Assembly (NCBI RefSeq): GCF_900187265.1
Contig: NZ_LT906450.1
Coordinates: 1,169,444-1,233,443 of the forward strand
Direction: 5' to 3'
Length of the DNA: 64,000 nucleotides
From: Rhodococcus rhodochrous
GTDB taxonomy: Bacteria; Actinomycetota; Actinomycetes; Mycobacteriales; Mycobacteriaceae
Part shown: positions 9,423-19,434 of the stretch, in pieces
How positions within the stretch are numbered: the stretch's first letter is position 1
Layout: every line of letters starts with the position of its first letter
Notes under the pieces: generated by a model
What the model saw: only the letters and a program-made list of their open reading frames with translations
Told to the model about the DNA's origin: nothing
Database searches by the model: none
Made by a program: the position numbers and the translations under genes

Positions 9423-10894
9423 TGGTTCTGGCCGTCCTTCTGGCGATCGTGGTCGTGCGGCTGCTGTGCTCTCGATGCTGCCTCGGCAGCGGGGGTACCG
9501 GCGCGATTTCGCTGGACCCACCCTTCAATATTGCGCTGTGGCGTACCCGACACCGCCAGCGCCCCCGGAGGAACGTCGCGACGGAGTACTGTTCCGGCGC
9601 CCGTGTAGGCGCCGTCGCCCACCGTGAGGGGAGCGACGAACATGGTGTCCGACCCGGTCCGGACGTGCGATCCGACGACCGTGCGGTACTTCTTCACCCC
9701 GTCGTAGTTGACGAAGACGCTCGACGCTCCGATGTTGGAGTGCTCGCCGATCTCCGCGTCGCCGACATAGGTGAGGTGGGGGACCTTCGAATGCGCCCCG
9801 ATCTGCGCGTTCTTCGTCTCGACGAAGGCACCGAGCTTGCCGCACGCGCCGAGTTCGGTGCCGGGGCGCAGGTAGGTGAACGGGCCGACAGTGGCCTCCG
9901 CGCCGATCACGGCGTCGGAGCCGTGGGTGCGCACCACGGTGGCGCCGGCGCCGACCTGCACGTCGGTCAGCGTCGTGTCGGGGCCGACCTCCGCGTCGTC
10001 GGCGATCACCGTGCGGCCGCGCAACTGCACACCCGGGTGGATGGTGACGTCGGTGCCGAGCACGACGTCGACGTCGATCCACGTCGAGGCCGGGTCGATC
10101 ACCGTGACACCCTCGCGCATCCAGTGCTCGAGCAGGCGCCGGTTGAGTTCGGTGGTCAGTGCGGCGAGCTGGACGCGGTCGTTGACGCCGGAGACCTGCA
10201 CCGCGTCGTCGGTGTGGAGTCCGCGGACGGTGTGGCCCTCGTCGCGGGCGATCTTCACGACGTCGGTCAGGTACAGCTCGCCCTGCGAGTTGTCGGCACT
10301 CAGCTTGCCGAGCGCGGATCGCAGCGCGGCCGCGTCGAAGGCGTACACGCCCGTATTGATCTCCTGGATCGCGCGCTGCGTCGGCGAGGCGTCCTTCTCC
10401 TCGACGATCCCGGCGACGTCGCCGTCCGTGGTGCGCACGATGCGTCCGTAGCCGGTCGGCTCGGACACCGTCGTGGTGAGGACGGTGACGGCGGCAGGCT
10501 CGGTGTCGAGGTGCGCGTCGAGCAGTTCCTGCAGGGTGTCGGAGCGGAGCAGCGGGACGTCGCCGGCGGTGACGACGACCGTGCCGTCGAAGTCGTCGGG
10601 GAGGGCACCGAGGCCGCACTCCACGGCGTGGCCGGTGCCGAGCTGTTCCTCCTGGACGGTCACCCGGATCTCGCGGTCGAGACCCGCGGCGACGGCGCTC
10701 ACCTCGGCGGAGACCTCCTCGCGGCGGTGCCCGACGACGGTGACGAGATGGGCGGGTTCGAGTGCGGCGGCGGTGTACAGGGAGTGCGCGAGCATCGTGC
10801 GTCCACCGAGGGTGTGCAACACCTTCGGTGTCTTCGACCGCATCCTTGTTCCTGCTCCGGCTGCCAGCACGACGATCGCGGTCTGCACCTGCAT
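9419..10894 (-). CDS. glmU: GlmU, bifunctional GlcNAc-1-P uridyltransferase / GlcN-1-P acetyltransferase
   Basis: Makes UDP-GlcNAc for peptidoglycan and mycothiol. The N-terminal pyrophosphorylase domain has the signature [18 protein letters not shown] (residues 10-27), then GTGHAVECG and AGDVPLL. The C-terminal half is a left-handed beta-helix of hexapeptide repeats containing [16 protein letters not shown] and NYDGVKK, with the acetyltransferase site. 491 residues, near the mycobacterial length. A tRNA-Gln gene lies 80 bp upstream in the same orientation. Confidence 0.97.
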   Translation of the reverse strand: MQVQTAIVVLAAGAGTRMRSKTPKVLHTLGGRTMLAHSLYTAAALEPAHLVTVVGHRREEVSAEVSAVAAGLDREIRVTVQEEQLGTGHAVECGLGALPDDFDGTVVVTAGDVPLLRSDTLQELLDAHLDTEPAAVTVLTTTVSEPTGYGRIVRTTDGDVAGIVEEKDASPTQRAIQEINTGVYAFDAAALRSALGKLSADNSQGELYLTDVVKIARDEGHTVRGLHTDDAVQVSGVNDRVQLAALTTELNRRLLEHWMREGVTVIDPASTWIDVDVVLGTDVTIHPGVQLRGRTVIADDAEVGPDTTLTDVQVGAGATVVRTHGSDAVIGAEATVGPFTYLRPGTELGACGKLGAFVETKNAQIGAHSKVPHLTYVGDAEIGEHSNIGASSVFVNYDGVKKYRTVVGSHVRTGSDTMFVAPLTVGDGAYTGAGTVLRRDVPPGALAVSGTPQRNIEGWVQRNRAGTPAAEAASRAQQPHDHDRQKDGQNQ

Positions 10895-10974
10895 GTAGCT
10901 CCCTCGACACGTTTCTGCACGCCGGTCCGTGCGTGCACCGGGAAAGCGCTGAGGCTCCCCGGGACGGTTCCCGC

Positions 10975-11045
10975 TCCGCCGCCAGGACTCGAACCTGAAC
11001 TATCTGAACCAAAATCAGAGGTGCTGCCGATTACACCACGGCGGA
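10975..11045 (-). tRNA. tRNA-Gln (anticodon TTG)
   Basis: A 71-nt cloverleaf on the minus strand. The acceptor arms TCCGCCG/CGGCGGA pair perfectly over 7 bp. The anticodon stem TCTGA/TCAGA holds the loop TTTTGGT, giving anticodon TTG. The T arm contains GGTTCGAGTCC. CCA is not encoded. It lies upstream of glmU, the arrangement I recall for mycobacteria. Confidence 0.96.
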
Positions 11046-11189
11046 CTGCCACACCTCCGCGGCGGAACCGGCGGACGTGCGCCCCCGATCCTCGCACGAG
11101 ACGGCGTCGACGTCGAACCTGGGGTGGCGCGATCGGGAATGGATAGGCTGTCGAACGTTCGAGTACGTCCCGCCGCCGAAGGAGGACCT

Positions 11190-11843
11190 GTGTCGCAGGC
11201 GTCGCAGAAGCGAACCGAGCGCACTCCGCGGATCCGGATGACGGGCACGCAGCGTCGGGAACAGCTCATCGAGATCGGTCGCGCCCTGTTCGCCGAGCGC
11301 GGCTACGAGGGCACTTCCATAGAGGAGATAGCCCAGCGGGCGCAGGTCTCCAAGCCGGTCGTCTACGAGCACTTCGGCGGTAAGGAAGGCCTCTACGCGG
11401 TGGTCGTGGACCGCGAGATGACCGTGCTGATGTCGATGGTCACCGAGAGCCTCACCCGCAACCGGTCGAGGATCCGCGTCGAGCGGGCCGCGCTCGCTCT
11501 GCTCACCTACATAGAGGAGCGCACCGACGGCTTCCGCATCCTCGTGCGCGACTCGCCGATGTCCGCCGAGGAAGGCACCTATTCGAGTCTGCTCAACGAG
11601 GCGATGCGTCAGGTGGGGGAGCTGTTGACCGGCGACTTCTCCCGGCGGGGGCTCAACCCCGAATTCGCTCCGCTCTACGCCCAGGCTCTCGTCGGCATGG
11701 TCGCCACCACCGCGACGTGGTGGCTCGACCGCCGCACCCCGTCGAAGGAGGACGTCGCGGCCCACCTCGTGAACCTGTGCTGGAACGGCCTCATCGGTCT
11801 GGAAGCGGACCCGAAGCTCGGGGAACCCCCGGTTTCCGAATAG
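11190..11843 (+). CDS. TetR family regulator (Rv1019-like)
   Basis: 217-residue DNA-binding repressor. The GTG at 11190 follows GGAGG. The N-terminal helix-turn-helix is clear (IGRALFAERGYEGTSIEEIAQ, then VSKPVVYEHFGGKEGLY); the tyrosine-containing recognition helix fits the TetR family. The C-terminal ligand domain is not diagnostic. Position between glmU and mfd matches Rv1019 of M. tuberculosis, which lies next to mfd there. It ends about 80 bp before a second TetR gene of the same strand. Confidence 0.9.
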   Translation: MSQASQKRTERTPRIRMTGTQRREQLIEIGRALFAERGYEGTSIEEIAQRAQVSKPVVYEHFGGKEGLYAVVVDREMTVLMSMVTESLTRNRSRIRVERAALALLTYIEERTDGFRILVRDSPMSAEEGTYSSLLNEAMRQVGELLTGDFSRRGLNPEFAPLYAQALVGMVATTATWWLDRRTPSKEDVAAHLVNLCWNGLIGLEADPKLGEPPVSE

Positions 11844-11923
11844 TCCTCTCGTTTTCGGGACCGTCTGCTCTCTGCTTTCAGGTAAGTGGCGTTATCGTTG
11901 GGATACCCGTGAGAAGGCAGGCT

Positions 11924-12568
11924 GTGGTGGGACGACAAGTACGCGCAGAGGTGACACGCGAATCGGTGCTGCAGGGCGCAGCGACGATCTTCGTGCGCGA
12001 CGGGTACGCGGACGCGAACCTGGGCGACATCATCGAGGAGGCCGGCGTCACCAAGGGTGCGCTGTACTTCCACTTCGGTTCGAAGGAAGAACTGGCGCGC
12101 GGGGTGATCGACTCCGGCTATCTCCGCTTCGAGGCCGCCGCCGAGTCCAAGATGGACCGCCGTTCCCCGGCGCTCGAGACACTGATCGACCTGTCGGTCC
12201 TGCACGTCGACATGTCCGAGACCGATTCCGTGGTGCGGGCGATGTTCCGGCTGCTGGTCGAGATCGGCGACTACCAGGGCACCGAGCACCGGCCCTACGA
12301 GATCTGGCAGAACAACCTGCAGGAACTCGCGACCCGGGCCGCCGACGAGGGCGACCTCGTCGAGGACGTCGACGTCCACGCGGTCTCCCTGCTGCTGCTC
12401 GAACAGGCGATGGGCGCCCGGATCATGGCGAACGCACTCAAGGCGACCGAACGGCTCGCAGAGCAGACCGGCGCGATGTGGCGGATGATCCTGCCCGCGC
12501 TGGTGCCGGCGAACAAGCTCGAATACTTCCGGCAGTTCGTGGAGCGCCGTCTGCGGCTGCAGTCGTGA
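11924..12568 (+). CDS. TetR family regulator resembling gamma-butyrolactone receptors (ScbR/ArpA-like)
   Basis: 214-residue regulator. The N-terminal block (ESVLQGAATIFVRDGYADANL, then DIIEEAGVTKGALYFHFGSKEELA) has the KGALYFHF signature and the long preceding helix common to ArpA/ScbR-type receptors of signalling butyrolactones. No synthase (AfsA/ScbA-like) gene is visible in the window. Start uncertain: GTG at 11924 or 11927 fits the AGAAGG upstream best; GTG at 11909 is also open. Its stop overlaps the next gene by 4 bp, tying it to the HTH/PIN pair. This gene is absent from the mycobacterial glmU-mfd interval as I remember it. Confidence 0.8.
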   Translation: MVGRQVRAEVTRESVLQGAATIFVRDGYADANLGDIIEEAGVTKGALYFHFGSKEELARGVIDSGYLRFEAAAESKMDRRSPALETLIDLSVLHVDMSETDSVVRAMFRLLVEIGDYQGTEHRPYEIWQNNLQELATRAADEGDLVEDVDVHAVSLLLLEQAMGARIMANALKATERLAEQTGAMWRMILPALVPANKLEYFRQFVERRLRLQS

Positions 12569-12894
12569 CCTTCGGGCCGTTCTCCGCCGAGGAGGCCCCC
12601 GCAGCGCTGGCGGGTCTGCTCGACCGGTTCGGGCCCGCCACCGCCGTGACGGTCGGTGTCGTGCCGCCGTTGCTGACCATCGCCCAGGCCGCCGACGTCC
12701 TCGGCTGCTCACGCCGACACGTCGCCCGCCTCGTCGACACCGGCGCGCTCGCCGCCGACTTCCACGGCCTGCACCGGCGGGTCTCGCGCGCCGATGTCCT
12801 CGAACTCGCGAAGCAGCAGGCGGAGGTGGTCACGACGGTCCTCGACGGACTCGCCGACCTCACACGACGCGAAGGACTGTACGACCCGTTCTGA
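12565..12894 (+). CDS. Helix-turn-helix (excisionase-like) protein, putative antitoxin partner
   Basis: 109-residue protein with a MerR/excisionase-type HTH in its C-terminal half: LLTIAQAADVLGCSRRHVARLVDTGAL, followed by a wing (FHGLHRRVSRADVLELAKQQ). The first 40 residues are Ala/Pro-rich. GTG start in a GTGA overlap with the TetR gene, with the PIN-like gene 43 bp downstream. HTH of this type followed by a PIN-domain gene is a common toxin-antitoxin arrangement in actinobacteria, so an antitoxin or autoregulator role is inferred, not shown. Confidence 0.75.
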   Translation: MTFGPFSAEEAPAALAGLLDRFGPATAVTVGVVPPLLTIAQAADVLGCSRRHVARLVDTGALAADFHGLHRRVSRADVLELAKQQAEVVTTVLDGLADLTRREGLYDPF

Positions 12895-12937
12895 CGACAC
12901 GGTACGGTCCGTTCCGACGATTCGACGAAGGGTGACG

Positions 12938-13516
12938 ATGCCGGTTCGAGTGGTGCTCGGTGCGACGGTCCTCGCGCGCCCCCGCCTGCGCGATGTGGCA
13001 CTCGCCCTCGCCGAAGACGGCCTCTGCCAACCCTTCTGGAGCGACGGGATCATCGCGGAGGTGGATCGCCGACTGCCGCAGGAACTGCTGCGTCCCGCCC
13101 GCGACTTCCTCTTCGCCGAACTCGACCGAGCCTTCCCCGACGCCCGGGTCGTCTGGCCCACGGCCGTGCTCCGCGAGGTGCCGCACGTGACAGGGCCGAG
13201 GGAGGCGCACGTGACGTCGGTGGCGCTGCTGTGCCACGCCGACGCCGTCGTCACCGCCGACCCCGAGCTCACCGGAGCGCTGGAACGATCGGGCATCGAA
13301 GCGTGGACCCCCGACGCCTTCGTCACCTTCGCCCTCGACGCCGATCCCGCCCGCACCCGCGCGGCACTGCTGAGAATGGTGCGCCGCCGCTGGCTCGCCG
13401 ACGGCGACACCCGGCGCGAGGCGGGCGACGACGAACTGCTCGCCGGGCTGGCGGGGTGGGCCGCCCGCGAACTCGGTGCCAACAGTGCCGACCTCCTCAC
13501 GCCCCCGGCGCGGTAG
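12938..13516 (+). CDS. PIN-domain-like protein with altered active site
   Basis: 192-residue protein of the PIN_3-type layout: strand 1 (VRVVLGATVL), a helical pair (RDVALALAEDGLCQPFWSDGIIAEVDRRL), then ADAVVTADPEL near residue 105, and a C-terminal helical extension. In active PIN ribonucleases the first strand ends in Asp (D-A-N/S-V-L); here the codon encodes Gly, giving LGATVL, while the Glu of IIAEV and the later Asp residues remain. The ATG at 12938 has AAGG six bases upstream. Either a catalytically weakened toxin or a relative with another role. The stop codon lies in the first copy of a 25-bp repeat. Confidence 0.75.
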   Translation: MPVRVVLGATVLARPRLRDVALALAEDGLCQPFWSDGIIAEVDRRLPQELLRPARDFLFAELDRAFPDARVVWPTAVLREVPHVTGPREAHVTSVALLCHADAVVTADPELTGALERSGIEAWTPDAFVTFALDADPARTRAALLRMVRRRWLADGDTRREAGDDELLAGLAGWAARELGANSADLLTPPAR

Positions 13517-13574
13517 CGCCCTTCGCGCCCCGGCGCGGTGACGATCCTCGCGCCCCGGCGCGGTGACGCCCGAG
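13500..13574. repeat. Three-copy 25-bp-period repeat at the PIN gene stop
   Basis: Copies begin at 13500, 13525 and 13550. The second and third share 19 bases beginning GCGCCCCGGCGCGGTGACG; the first is diverged and holds the TAG stop. The core CGCGCC-CC-GGCGCG is itself a small inverted repeat. A 20-base word CCTCGCGCCCCGGCGCGGTG from this array recurs at 26079-26098. Confidence 0.85.
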
Positions 13575-13629
13575 GGAACAGCGGAATAGACTCGACAAGG
13601 TTCTCGTCCCACACTCAGGAGCGCCTTCC

Positions 13630-16600
13630 TTGTCTGCTGTGCCCCCGGCCGCTGTCCCACTGTCCGGATTGGCGCGGATCGCGCTGGCCGACGACCGACT
13701 GCGCAGGATCGGCGAGCTCGCCGGTTCCGCCGAACAGGAGATCGTCGCCCCACCCGCCGCGCGGCCGTTCGTCGCCGCGGCGCTGGCCGAGAAGACGCCT
13801 CTGCTCGTGGTCACCGCCACCGGACGCGAGGCCGACGATCTCACCGCCGAACTCACCGAGATGCTCGGCGAGGGCGTCACGCAGTTCCCCTCGTGGGAGA
13901 CCCTGCCGCACGAGCGCCTGTCGCCGAGCGCCGACACGGTCGGCCGCCGTCTGCACGTCCTGCGCCGGCTCGCCCGTCCCGACGATCGTGATCTCGGCCC
14001 CGAACTGAGGGTCGTCGTCGCCACCGTGCGGTCGCTGGTGCAGCCGATGGCGCCCGGACTCGGCGAGATCGACCCCGTCACGCTGCGGGTCGGCACCGAA
14101 CACGACTTCGAGGAACTCGTCGAGCGCCTCGTCGAACTGGCGTACACCCGCGTCGACATGGTCGGCAAGCGCGGTGAGTTCGCGGTGCGCGGCGGCATCC
14201 TCGACGTCTTCCCGCCCACCGCCGACCATCCGGTCCGCGTCGAGTTCTGGGGCGACGAGGTCACCGAACTTCGCTGCTTCTCCGTCGCCGACCAGCGTTC
14301 GATCTCCGAGGTCGACGTGCCGGTGCTCGTCGCGCCGCCGTGCCGCGAACTGCTGCTCACCGACGAGGTCAAGGCCCGCGCCGCGCAGCTCGCCGAGGAC
14401 AACCCGGCCGATGCGGCGCTCGTCGAGATGCTCGACAAGATGGCCGGCGGCATCCCCGTCGAGGGCATGGAAGCGTTGCTGCCGGTGCTGCAGCCCGGCG
14501 AGTTGCAGTTGCTCACCGACGTTCTGCCCGCCGGGGCGCACGTGCTGATCTGCGACCCGGAGAAGGTCCGTACCCGTGCGAGCGATCTCGCCCGCACCGG
14601 GCAGGAGTTCCTCGAGGCGTCGTGGACGGCCGCCTCGATCGGTGGTGCGGCGCCGCTCGACACCTCGAACCTCAACGGGGTGGACGGCCGGAAGCTCGAT
14701 CTCGGCGCGTCGGCCTACCGGTCGCTGCGTCAGGTGCGCGAGGCCGCGCAGGCCGCGGGCAGACCGTGGTGGACGCTCAGCCCGCTCGCCTCCGGTGCCG
14801 ACACCGAACTCGTCCTCGACGTGCAGCCGGCCCCCGAGGTCCGCGGCTCCGAGGACCTGCTGTCGATGCTGTTCGTGAACCTGCGTGCCCACGTCACCGC
14901 CGGTGGCCGTGCGGTGATCGTCGTCGCCGGTGCGGGCACCGGACAGCGCATCCTCGAGCGGCTGAAGGAGAACGAGGTCCCCGCCGCGAAGCTCGAACCG
15001 GGCACCGAACCGGTGCGCGGGCAGGTCGGCGTCATGCGCGGCTGCCTGCACGAGGGCGTCGTCCTCCCCGGCAACGACGACAACGTGGTGCCGGGACTGG
15101 TGATCGTCACCGAGGCCGACCTCACCGGCAACCGCGTCGTCACCGAGGGCCGCAAGACCCCCGTCAAGCGCCGCAACCAGGTTGATCCGCTCGCCCTGAA
15201 CGCCGGCGACTTCGTCGTCCACGACCAGCACGGCATCGGCAAGTTCGTCGAGATGGTCGAGCGCACGGTCGGTGGTGCCCGCCGCGAATATCTCGTCATC
15301 GAGTACGCGCCCGGCAAGCGGGGCCAGCCCGGCGACAAGCTGTTCGTGCCGATGGAACAGCTCGACCAGCTCTCCCGGTACGTCGGAGGTGAGCTGCCGT
15401 CCGTCAGCAAGCTCGGCGGATCCGACTGGGCCAACACCAAGCGCAAGGCGCGCAAGGCGGTTCGCGAGATCGCCGGCGAGCTCGTACGGCTGTACGCGGC
15501 GCGGCAGGCATCACCCGGCCACGCGTTCGCGCCCGACTCGCCGTGGCAGAAGGAGATGGAGGACGCCTTCCCCTTCACCGAGACGCAGGACCAGCTCACG
15601 GTGATCTCCGAGGTCAAGACCGACATGGAGAAGCCGGTGCCGATGGACCGCGTCGTGATCGGCGACGTGGGGTACGGCAAGACCGAGATCGCGGTGCGCG
15701 CGGCGTTCAAGGCCGTGCAGGACGGCAAGCAGGTCGCGGTGCTCGTCCCCACGACCCTGCTCGCGCAGCAGCACCTGCAGACCTTCACCGAGCGGATGGC
15801 GGCCTTCCCCGTCACGGTGAAGGGACTGAGCCGGTTCACCGACGCGTCCGAGTCGCGCGCCGTCACCGAGGGCATGGCCGACGGTACCGTCGACATCGTC
15901 GTCGGTACCCACCGCTTGCTCCAAACCGGGATCCGCTGGAAGGACCTCGGTCTCGTGATCGTCGACGAGGAGCAGCGTTTCGGCGTCGAGCACAAGGAAC
16001 ACATCAAGGCGCTGCGCACGCACGTCGACGTGCTCACGATGTCGGCCACACCGATCCCGCGAACCCTCGAGATGAGCATGGCCGGGATCCGCGAGATGTC
16101 GACCATCCTCACCCCGCCCGAGGAACGGCACCCGATCCTCACCTATGTGGGTGCGTACAACGACAAGCAGGTCGCCGCGGCGATCCGCCGAGAGCTGCTG
16201 CGCGACGGCCAGGTCTTCTACGTCCACAACCGGGTGAGCTCGATCGACAAGGCCGCCAAGCGACTCCGCGATCTCGTCCCCGAGGCGCGGATCGCGGTCG
16301 CGCACGGGCAGATGAACGAGGAGACGCTCGAGAAGACGGTGCAGGGGTTCTGGCAGCGCGAGTTCGACGTGCTGGTGTGCACGACGATCGTCGAGACCGG
16401 CCTCGACATCTCGAACGCCAACACGCTCATCGTCGAACGTGCGGATTCGCTCGGCCTGTCGCAGCTGCACCAGTTGCGCGGCCGTGTCGGGCGTTCGCGT
16501 GAGCGCGGTTACGCGTACTTCCTGTATCCGGCGGAGAAGCCGCTGACGGAGACCGCCTACGACCGGCTCGCCACGATCTCGCAGAACTCCGATCTCGGCG

Positions 16601-17283
16601 CGGGTATGGCCGTGGCCATGAAGGACCTCGAGATCCGTGGCGCCGGTAACGTTCTCGGCGCCGAGCAGTCCGGTCACGTCGCCGGCGTGGGCTTCGACCT
16701 GTATGTGCGGCTCGTCGGCGAGGCCGTCGAGGCGTACCGGGCCGCGGCCGACGGCCGGACGGTCACCACCGACGAAGCGCCCAAGGAGGTGCGGATCGAC
16801 CTTCCCGTCGACGCGCACATCCCGGCCGACTATGTCGCATCCGACCGGCTGCGCCTCGAGGCGTACCGCAAGCTCGCCGCCGCGAACGACGACGCCGCGA
16901 TCGCCACGGTCGTCGACGAACTCGTCGACCGTTACGGTCCGCTGCCCGAGGAGGTGCAGCGGCTCGTGTCCGTCGGCCGGTTGCGGTTGCTGTGCCGCGA
17001 GTACGGCCTCGAGGAGGTCGCGGTCACCGGCACCCAGATCCGGATCTCACCGATGGAGCTGCCCGACTCGAAGCAGATGCGGCTCGAGCGGTTGTACCCG
17101 GGAGCGCAGTACCGCGCGACGAGCGGTCTCGTGCAGCTGCCGATCCCGCGGACCGGCGGGGTCGGATCGGATCGGGTGCGCGACGTGGCGCTGCTGCAGT
17201 ACATCGCCGACTTCCTGCTCGCCCTCGACGGCAAGCCGCAGGGCTCGGTGGATCTGAACAGCGCGGCGACGGTGAATGCATGA
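13630..17283 (+). CDS. mfd: Mfd, transcription-repair coupling factor
   Basis: DNA translocase that removes stalled RNA polymerase and recruits UvrA. 1217 residues. The N-terminal UvrB-like modules carry [14 protein letters not shown] near residue 90. A CarD/RID polymerase-interaction domain starts near residue 515 ([16 protein letters not shown]). The helicase core has Walker [10 protein letters not shown] (about residue 678) and box II DEEQRFG (about 778), and the TRG region follows. The TTG start at 13630 has AGGAGC seven bases upstream; GTG at 13639 is the alternative. The stop overlaps the mazG start. Confidence 0.97.
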   Translation: MSAVPPAAVPLSGLARIALADDRLRRIGELAGSAEQEIVAPPAARPFVAAALAEKTPLLVVTATGREADDLTAELTEMLGEGVTQFPSWETLPHERLSPSADTVGRRLHVLRRLARPDDRDLGPELRVVVATVRSLVQPMAPGLGEIDPVTLRVGTEHDFEELVERLVELAYTRVDMVGKRGEFAVRGGILDVFPPTADHPVRVEFWGDEVTELRCFSVADQRSISEVDVPVLVAPPCRELLLTDEVKARAAQLAEDNPADAALVEMLDKMAGGIPVEGMEALLPVLQPGELQLLTDVLPAGAHVLICDPEKVRTRASDLARTGQEFLEASWTAASIGGAAPLDTSNLNGVDGRKLDLGASAYRSLRQVREAAQAAGRPWWTLSPLASGADTELVLDVQPAPEVRGSEDLLSMLFVNLRAHVTAGGRAVIVVAGAGTGQRILERLKENEVPAAKLEPGTEPVRGQVGVMRGCLHEGVVLPGNDDNVVPGLVIVTEADLTGNRVVTEGRKTPVKRRNQVDPLALNAGDFVVHDQHGIGKFVEMVERTVGGARREYLVIEYAPGKRGQPGDKLFVPMEQLDQLSRYVGGELPSVSKLGGSDWANTKRKARKAVREIAGELVRLYAARQASPGHAFAPDSPWQKEMEDAFPFTETQDQLTVISEVKTDMEKPVPMDRVVIGDVGYGKTEIAVRAAFKAVQDGKQVAVLVPTTLLAQQHLQTFTERMAAFPVTVKGLSRFTDASESRAVTEGMADGTVDIVVGTHRLLQTGIRWKDLGLVIVDEEQRFGVEHKEHIKALRTHVDVLTMSATPIPRTLEMSMAGIREMSTILTPPEERHPILTYVGAYNDKQVAAAIRRELLRDGQVFYVHNRVSSIDKAAKRLRDLVPEARIAVAHGQMNEETLEKTVQGFWQREFDVLVCTTIVETGLDISNANTLIVERADSLGLSQLHQLRGRVGRSRERGYAYFLYPAEKPLTETAYDRLATISQNSDLGAGMAVAMKDLEIRGAGNVLGAEQSGHVAGVGFDLYVRLVGEAVEAYRAAADGRTVTTDEAPKEVRIDLPVDAHIPADYVASDRLRLEAYRKLAAANDDAAIATVVDELVDRYGPLPEEVQRLVSVGRLRLLCREYGLEEVAVTGTQIRISPMELPDSKQMRLERLYPGAQYRATSGLVQLPIPRTGGVGSDRVRDVALLQYIADFLLALDGKPQGSVDLNSAATVNA

Positions 17284-18026
17284 CCGACTACACCGCTCTC
17301 GCCGAGGCGGCGGCCGTGATGGACAGACTGTGGTCGTTCGGGGGATGGGAGGTCACCCAGACCCACGAGAGTCTGCGCCGCTATCTGATCGAGGAGACCT
17401 ACGAGGTTCTCGACGCCGTCGAGTCGGGTGATCCGGACGAGCTCCGCGAGGAACTCGGCGACCTGCTGCTGCAGGTGCTGTTCCACTCCCGGATCGCCGA
17501 GGCGAACGGGCAGTTCACGGTCGACGACGTGGCGGCGACCCTCGTCGCCAAGCTCGCCGCGCGCAGCCCGCACCTGACCAACGGTCACACCGGTCCGCTC
17601 GACGTCGCGGAACAGGAAGCGGCGTGGGAGATCGCGAAGAAGGCGGAGAAGGCACGGGCGTCGTGCCTCGACGGGATCGCGATGGCGCAGCCCGCACTGT
17701 CCCTGGCCGACAAGGTGATCGAACGTGCGATGCGGGCGGGTTTCCCGGCGGACCTGGTACCCGACGCCTTGCGCGTCGTCCGGATCACCGGCACGGGCGA
17801 CACGGAGTCGACGCTCCGATCGGAGATCCTCGCGTTCGCCGGATCGATCCGGGCGGCGGAGAAGGCCGCGCACACCGACGGTGTTCCGCACGGTGGGCTC
17901 GACGAGGATGCGTGGCGTCGCTACTGGACTCCGATGGACCGGCCCCGCGGGGGACCCGCAGACGAACACCGCGGGGGACCCGCCGACGAGCACCGCGGGG
18001 GATCCGCAGACGAACACCGCGGTTGA
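17280..18026 (+). CDS. mazG: MazG nucleoside triphosphate pyrophosphohydrolase with repeat tail
   Basis: Hydrolyses (damaged) NTPs to NMP and PPi. The single MazG domain shows [20 protein letters not shown], then [18 protein letters not shown] with the E-x2-E...E-x2-D metal ligands. ATG at 17280 within a 4-bp overlap with mfd. 248 residues. The last 25 residues consist of an in-frame tandem repeat, (P/S)ADEHRGG three times, encoded by 24-bp DNA repeats. This tail is not part of the MazG fold and is probably unstructured. Confidence 0.92.
   Translation: MTDYTALAEAAAVMDRLWSFGGWEVTQTHESLRRYLIEETYEVLDAVESGDPDELREELGDLLLQVLFHSRIAEANGQFTVDDVAATLVAKLAARSPHLTNGHTGPLDVAEQEAAWEIAKKAEKARASCLDGIAMAQPALSLADKVIERAMRAGFPADLVPDALRVVRITGTGDTESTLRSEILAFAGSIRAAEKAAHTDGVPHGGLDEDAWRRYWTPMDRPRGGPADEHRGGPADEHRGGSADEHRG
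17945..18023 (+). repeat. 24-bp tandem repeat at the 3' end of mazG
   Basis: Three copies beginning CCGCGGGGGACCCGCAGACG at 17945, 17969 and 17993, and a partial fourth at 18017 running into the TGA stop. The period is a multiple of three, so the reading frame is kept and eight residues are added per copy. Copies differ by a few bases (C/A, G/A, C/T). Confidence 0.9.
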
Positions 18027-18033
18027 GTGTGGC

Positions 18034-19146
18034 TCACCCTGCCCGCCGGACCCCGTGCCGGCTGTCGGGTGGGAGATACCAGCGGCCCTCGAACTCCGGA
18101 AACTGTGCCCGTACCTCCGGGAGGAGGTCGGGCACAGTGAGCAGGATGCAGTCGGGGGACGCGTCGCGCAGGGCGTTCGGGTCGACGATCGGGACGTCCG
18201 TTCCCGGCATGCGCCGTCCGGCCTTCGCCGGTGAGCCGTCGGCGACGGCCTCCATGACGGCGCGGTCGACACCCGCACGAGCGAACAGTGCCACGGCCCG
18301 GGAGGCCGCGCCGTAGGCGAACACCCGTCGGTGTTCGGTGGCCGACTTGCGCAGCCAGGAGACGAGTTCGTCCACCTGGCGGTCGGCCTGCCGTTGCAGG
18401 GTGCGGAGTGTCGCAGCGCTCGTAATGCCGGTCGCCCGTTCGGCGGCGAGGATCCGGCGTGCACTCAGTCCCGCATTCGTCCACGGATCCCGTTCGGCAG
18501 CGACCAGCACGGTGTCGCCGTAGAGGTCGAAGGTCCAGGCCTCGGAGATGTGCAGTCCCACGTCCTCGAGCAGTCGCCGCAGTGCGGTCAGCGAGTAGTA
18601 CGCGAAATGACCGTGCCGCAGGGCGTTCCACTGGCCCTGCGACACGATGGCGGAGAGGGTGTGGAACTGGAGCAGCAGCACACCGTCGGGGGAGAGCGCC
18701 GCCGCGCGTTTGAGGAATGCCGCGCGCTGATCGGCTTCGTGCATGATGCCGAAGCTGTCGAGGACCAGGGACGCGGCGGCCCCGGGGAAGGCGGGCCGGA
18801 AACCGCGTTCGATCAGCAGGGGGAGCCAGGTGCCGCCGTGCGGACTGCCGAACTCGATCACCGTGCGGCCCTTCAGCCTGCCCGCCCGCTCGACGACCTC
18901 GACGGCCTCGCGGGCCTGCTCGCGCAGCGCCTCCGGCTCGATGCCGGGGGGCTCGTCCGGGACGGTGTCGTCGTCCGCCAGCTGCGCCAGTCCGCAGCCG
19001 GTGCACAGAACCATCGCCAGTTCGTGGGCTGATTCGGCGGGTGAAGGAGGCGAGTCCCCGGGTGGAAAGAAATCGGCGGGCGGGACCGCTCCGAGATCGA
19101 GGACTCGCTCGAGGCGATCGTGGCCGCACGCGCGGCACCTGTTCAT
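18034..19146 (-). CDS. Class I SAM methyltransferase with N-terminal zinc domain (C-methyltransferase type)
   Basis: 370-residue enzyme with the three-part layout of sugar C-methyltransferases (NovU/TylC3-like). An N-terminal zinc-binding domain has two CxxC pairs (CRACG at residues 4-8, CTGCG near residue 55). A Rossmann SAM domain has VIEFGSPHGGTWLPLL. A C-terminal Methyltransf_14-like domain has VFAYGAASRAVAL. The glycine-rich loop reads EFGSPHGG, not the canonical E-x-G-x-G-x-G. ATG at 19146 is chosen because it begins the zinc domain; the reading frame continues upstream without homology. It lies convergent to mazG with a 7-bp gap. The substrate is unknown, but a sugar-transferase remnant next door hints at a former polysaccharide or glycoside locus. 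Confidence 0.8.
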   Translation of the reverse strand: MNRCRACGHDRLERVLDLGAVPPADFFPPGDSPPSPAESAHELAMVLCTGCGLAQLADDDTVPDEPPGIEPEALREQAREAVEVVERAGRLKGRTVIEFGSPHGGTWLPLLIERGFRPAFPGAAASLVLDSFGIMHEADQRAAFLKRAAALSPDGVLLLQFHTLSAIVSQGQWNALRHGHFAYYSLTALRRLLEDVGLHISEAWTFDLYGDTVLVAAERDPWTNAGLSARRILAAERATGITSAATLRTLQRQADRQVDELVSWLRKSATEHRRVFAYGAASRAVALFARAGVDRAVMEAVADGSPAKAGRRMPGTDVPIVDPNALRDASPDCILLTVPDLLPEVRAQFPEFEGRWYLPPDSRHGVRRAG

Positions 19147-19242
19147 TCGCGGGACACGCCCGCCGGCCGTGGCCGCAGCGTCGGGTCGAGGCGTCCCGCA
19201 TCGGACAGCCGCCGCAGATGTGCCAGACGCGTGAAGCGCTGG

Positions 19243-19428
19243 GTGAAGTCCTCCTTCGTGAGGCCGTCGGCGACGGGACTGTGGCAGGTCAGCGGACGCA
19301 GCAATCTGTCCTGGGACGAATCGGTACGGGCCGATCTGCGGTACGTCGAGAACTGGACCTTCATGCTCGACCTGTCCATCCTGCGTCGCACGATTCGAGC
19401 CGTTCTCAGCGGCGACGGTGCATATTGA
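19243..19428 (+). pseudogene. 3' remnant of an exopolysaccharide polyprenyl-glycosylphosphotransferase
   Basis: Only the last 60 or so residues of a WbaP/WcaJ-type bacterial sugar transferase remain: RPSATGLWQVSGRSNLSWDE, then VRADLRYVENWTFMLDLSIL and a normal C-terminus ending GDGAY. In intact members this stretch follows about 400 residues of membrane and catalytic sequence; here the upstream DNA codes for the methyltransferase on the other strand. No start with a ribosome site is seen. It ends 6 bp before the 14-bp tandem array. Confidence 0.8.
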
Positions 19429-19434
19429 GAAGGA

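Noticed and set aside
12938-12960. Sequence error as the reason for the missing PIN Asp
   Set aside because: The surrounding frame is intact and two adjacent residues (G and T in LGATVL) differ from the usual D-A-N, so a single miscalled base does not explain it, though it cannot be excluded for the Asp alone.
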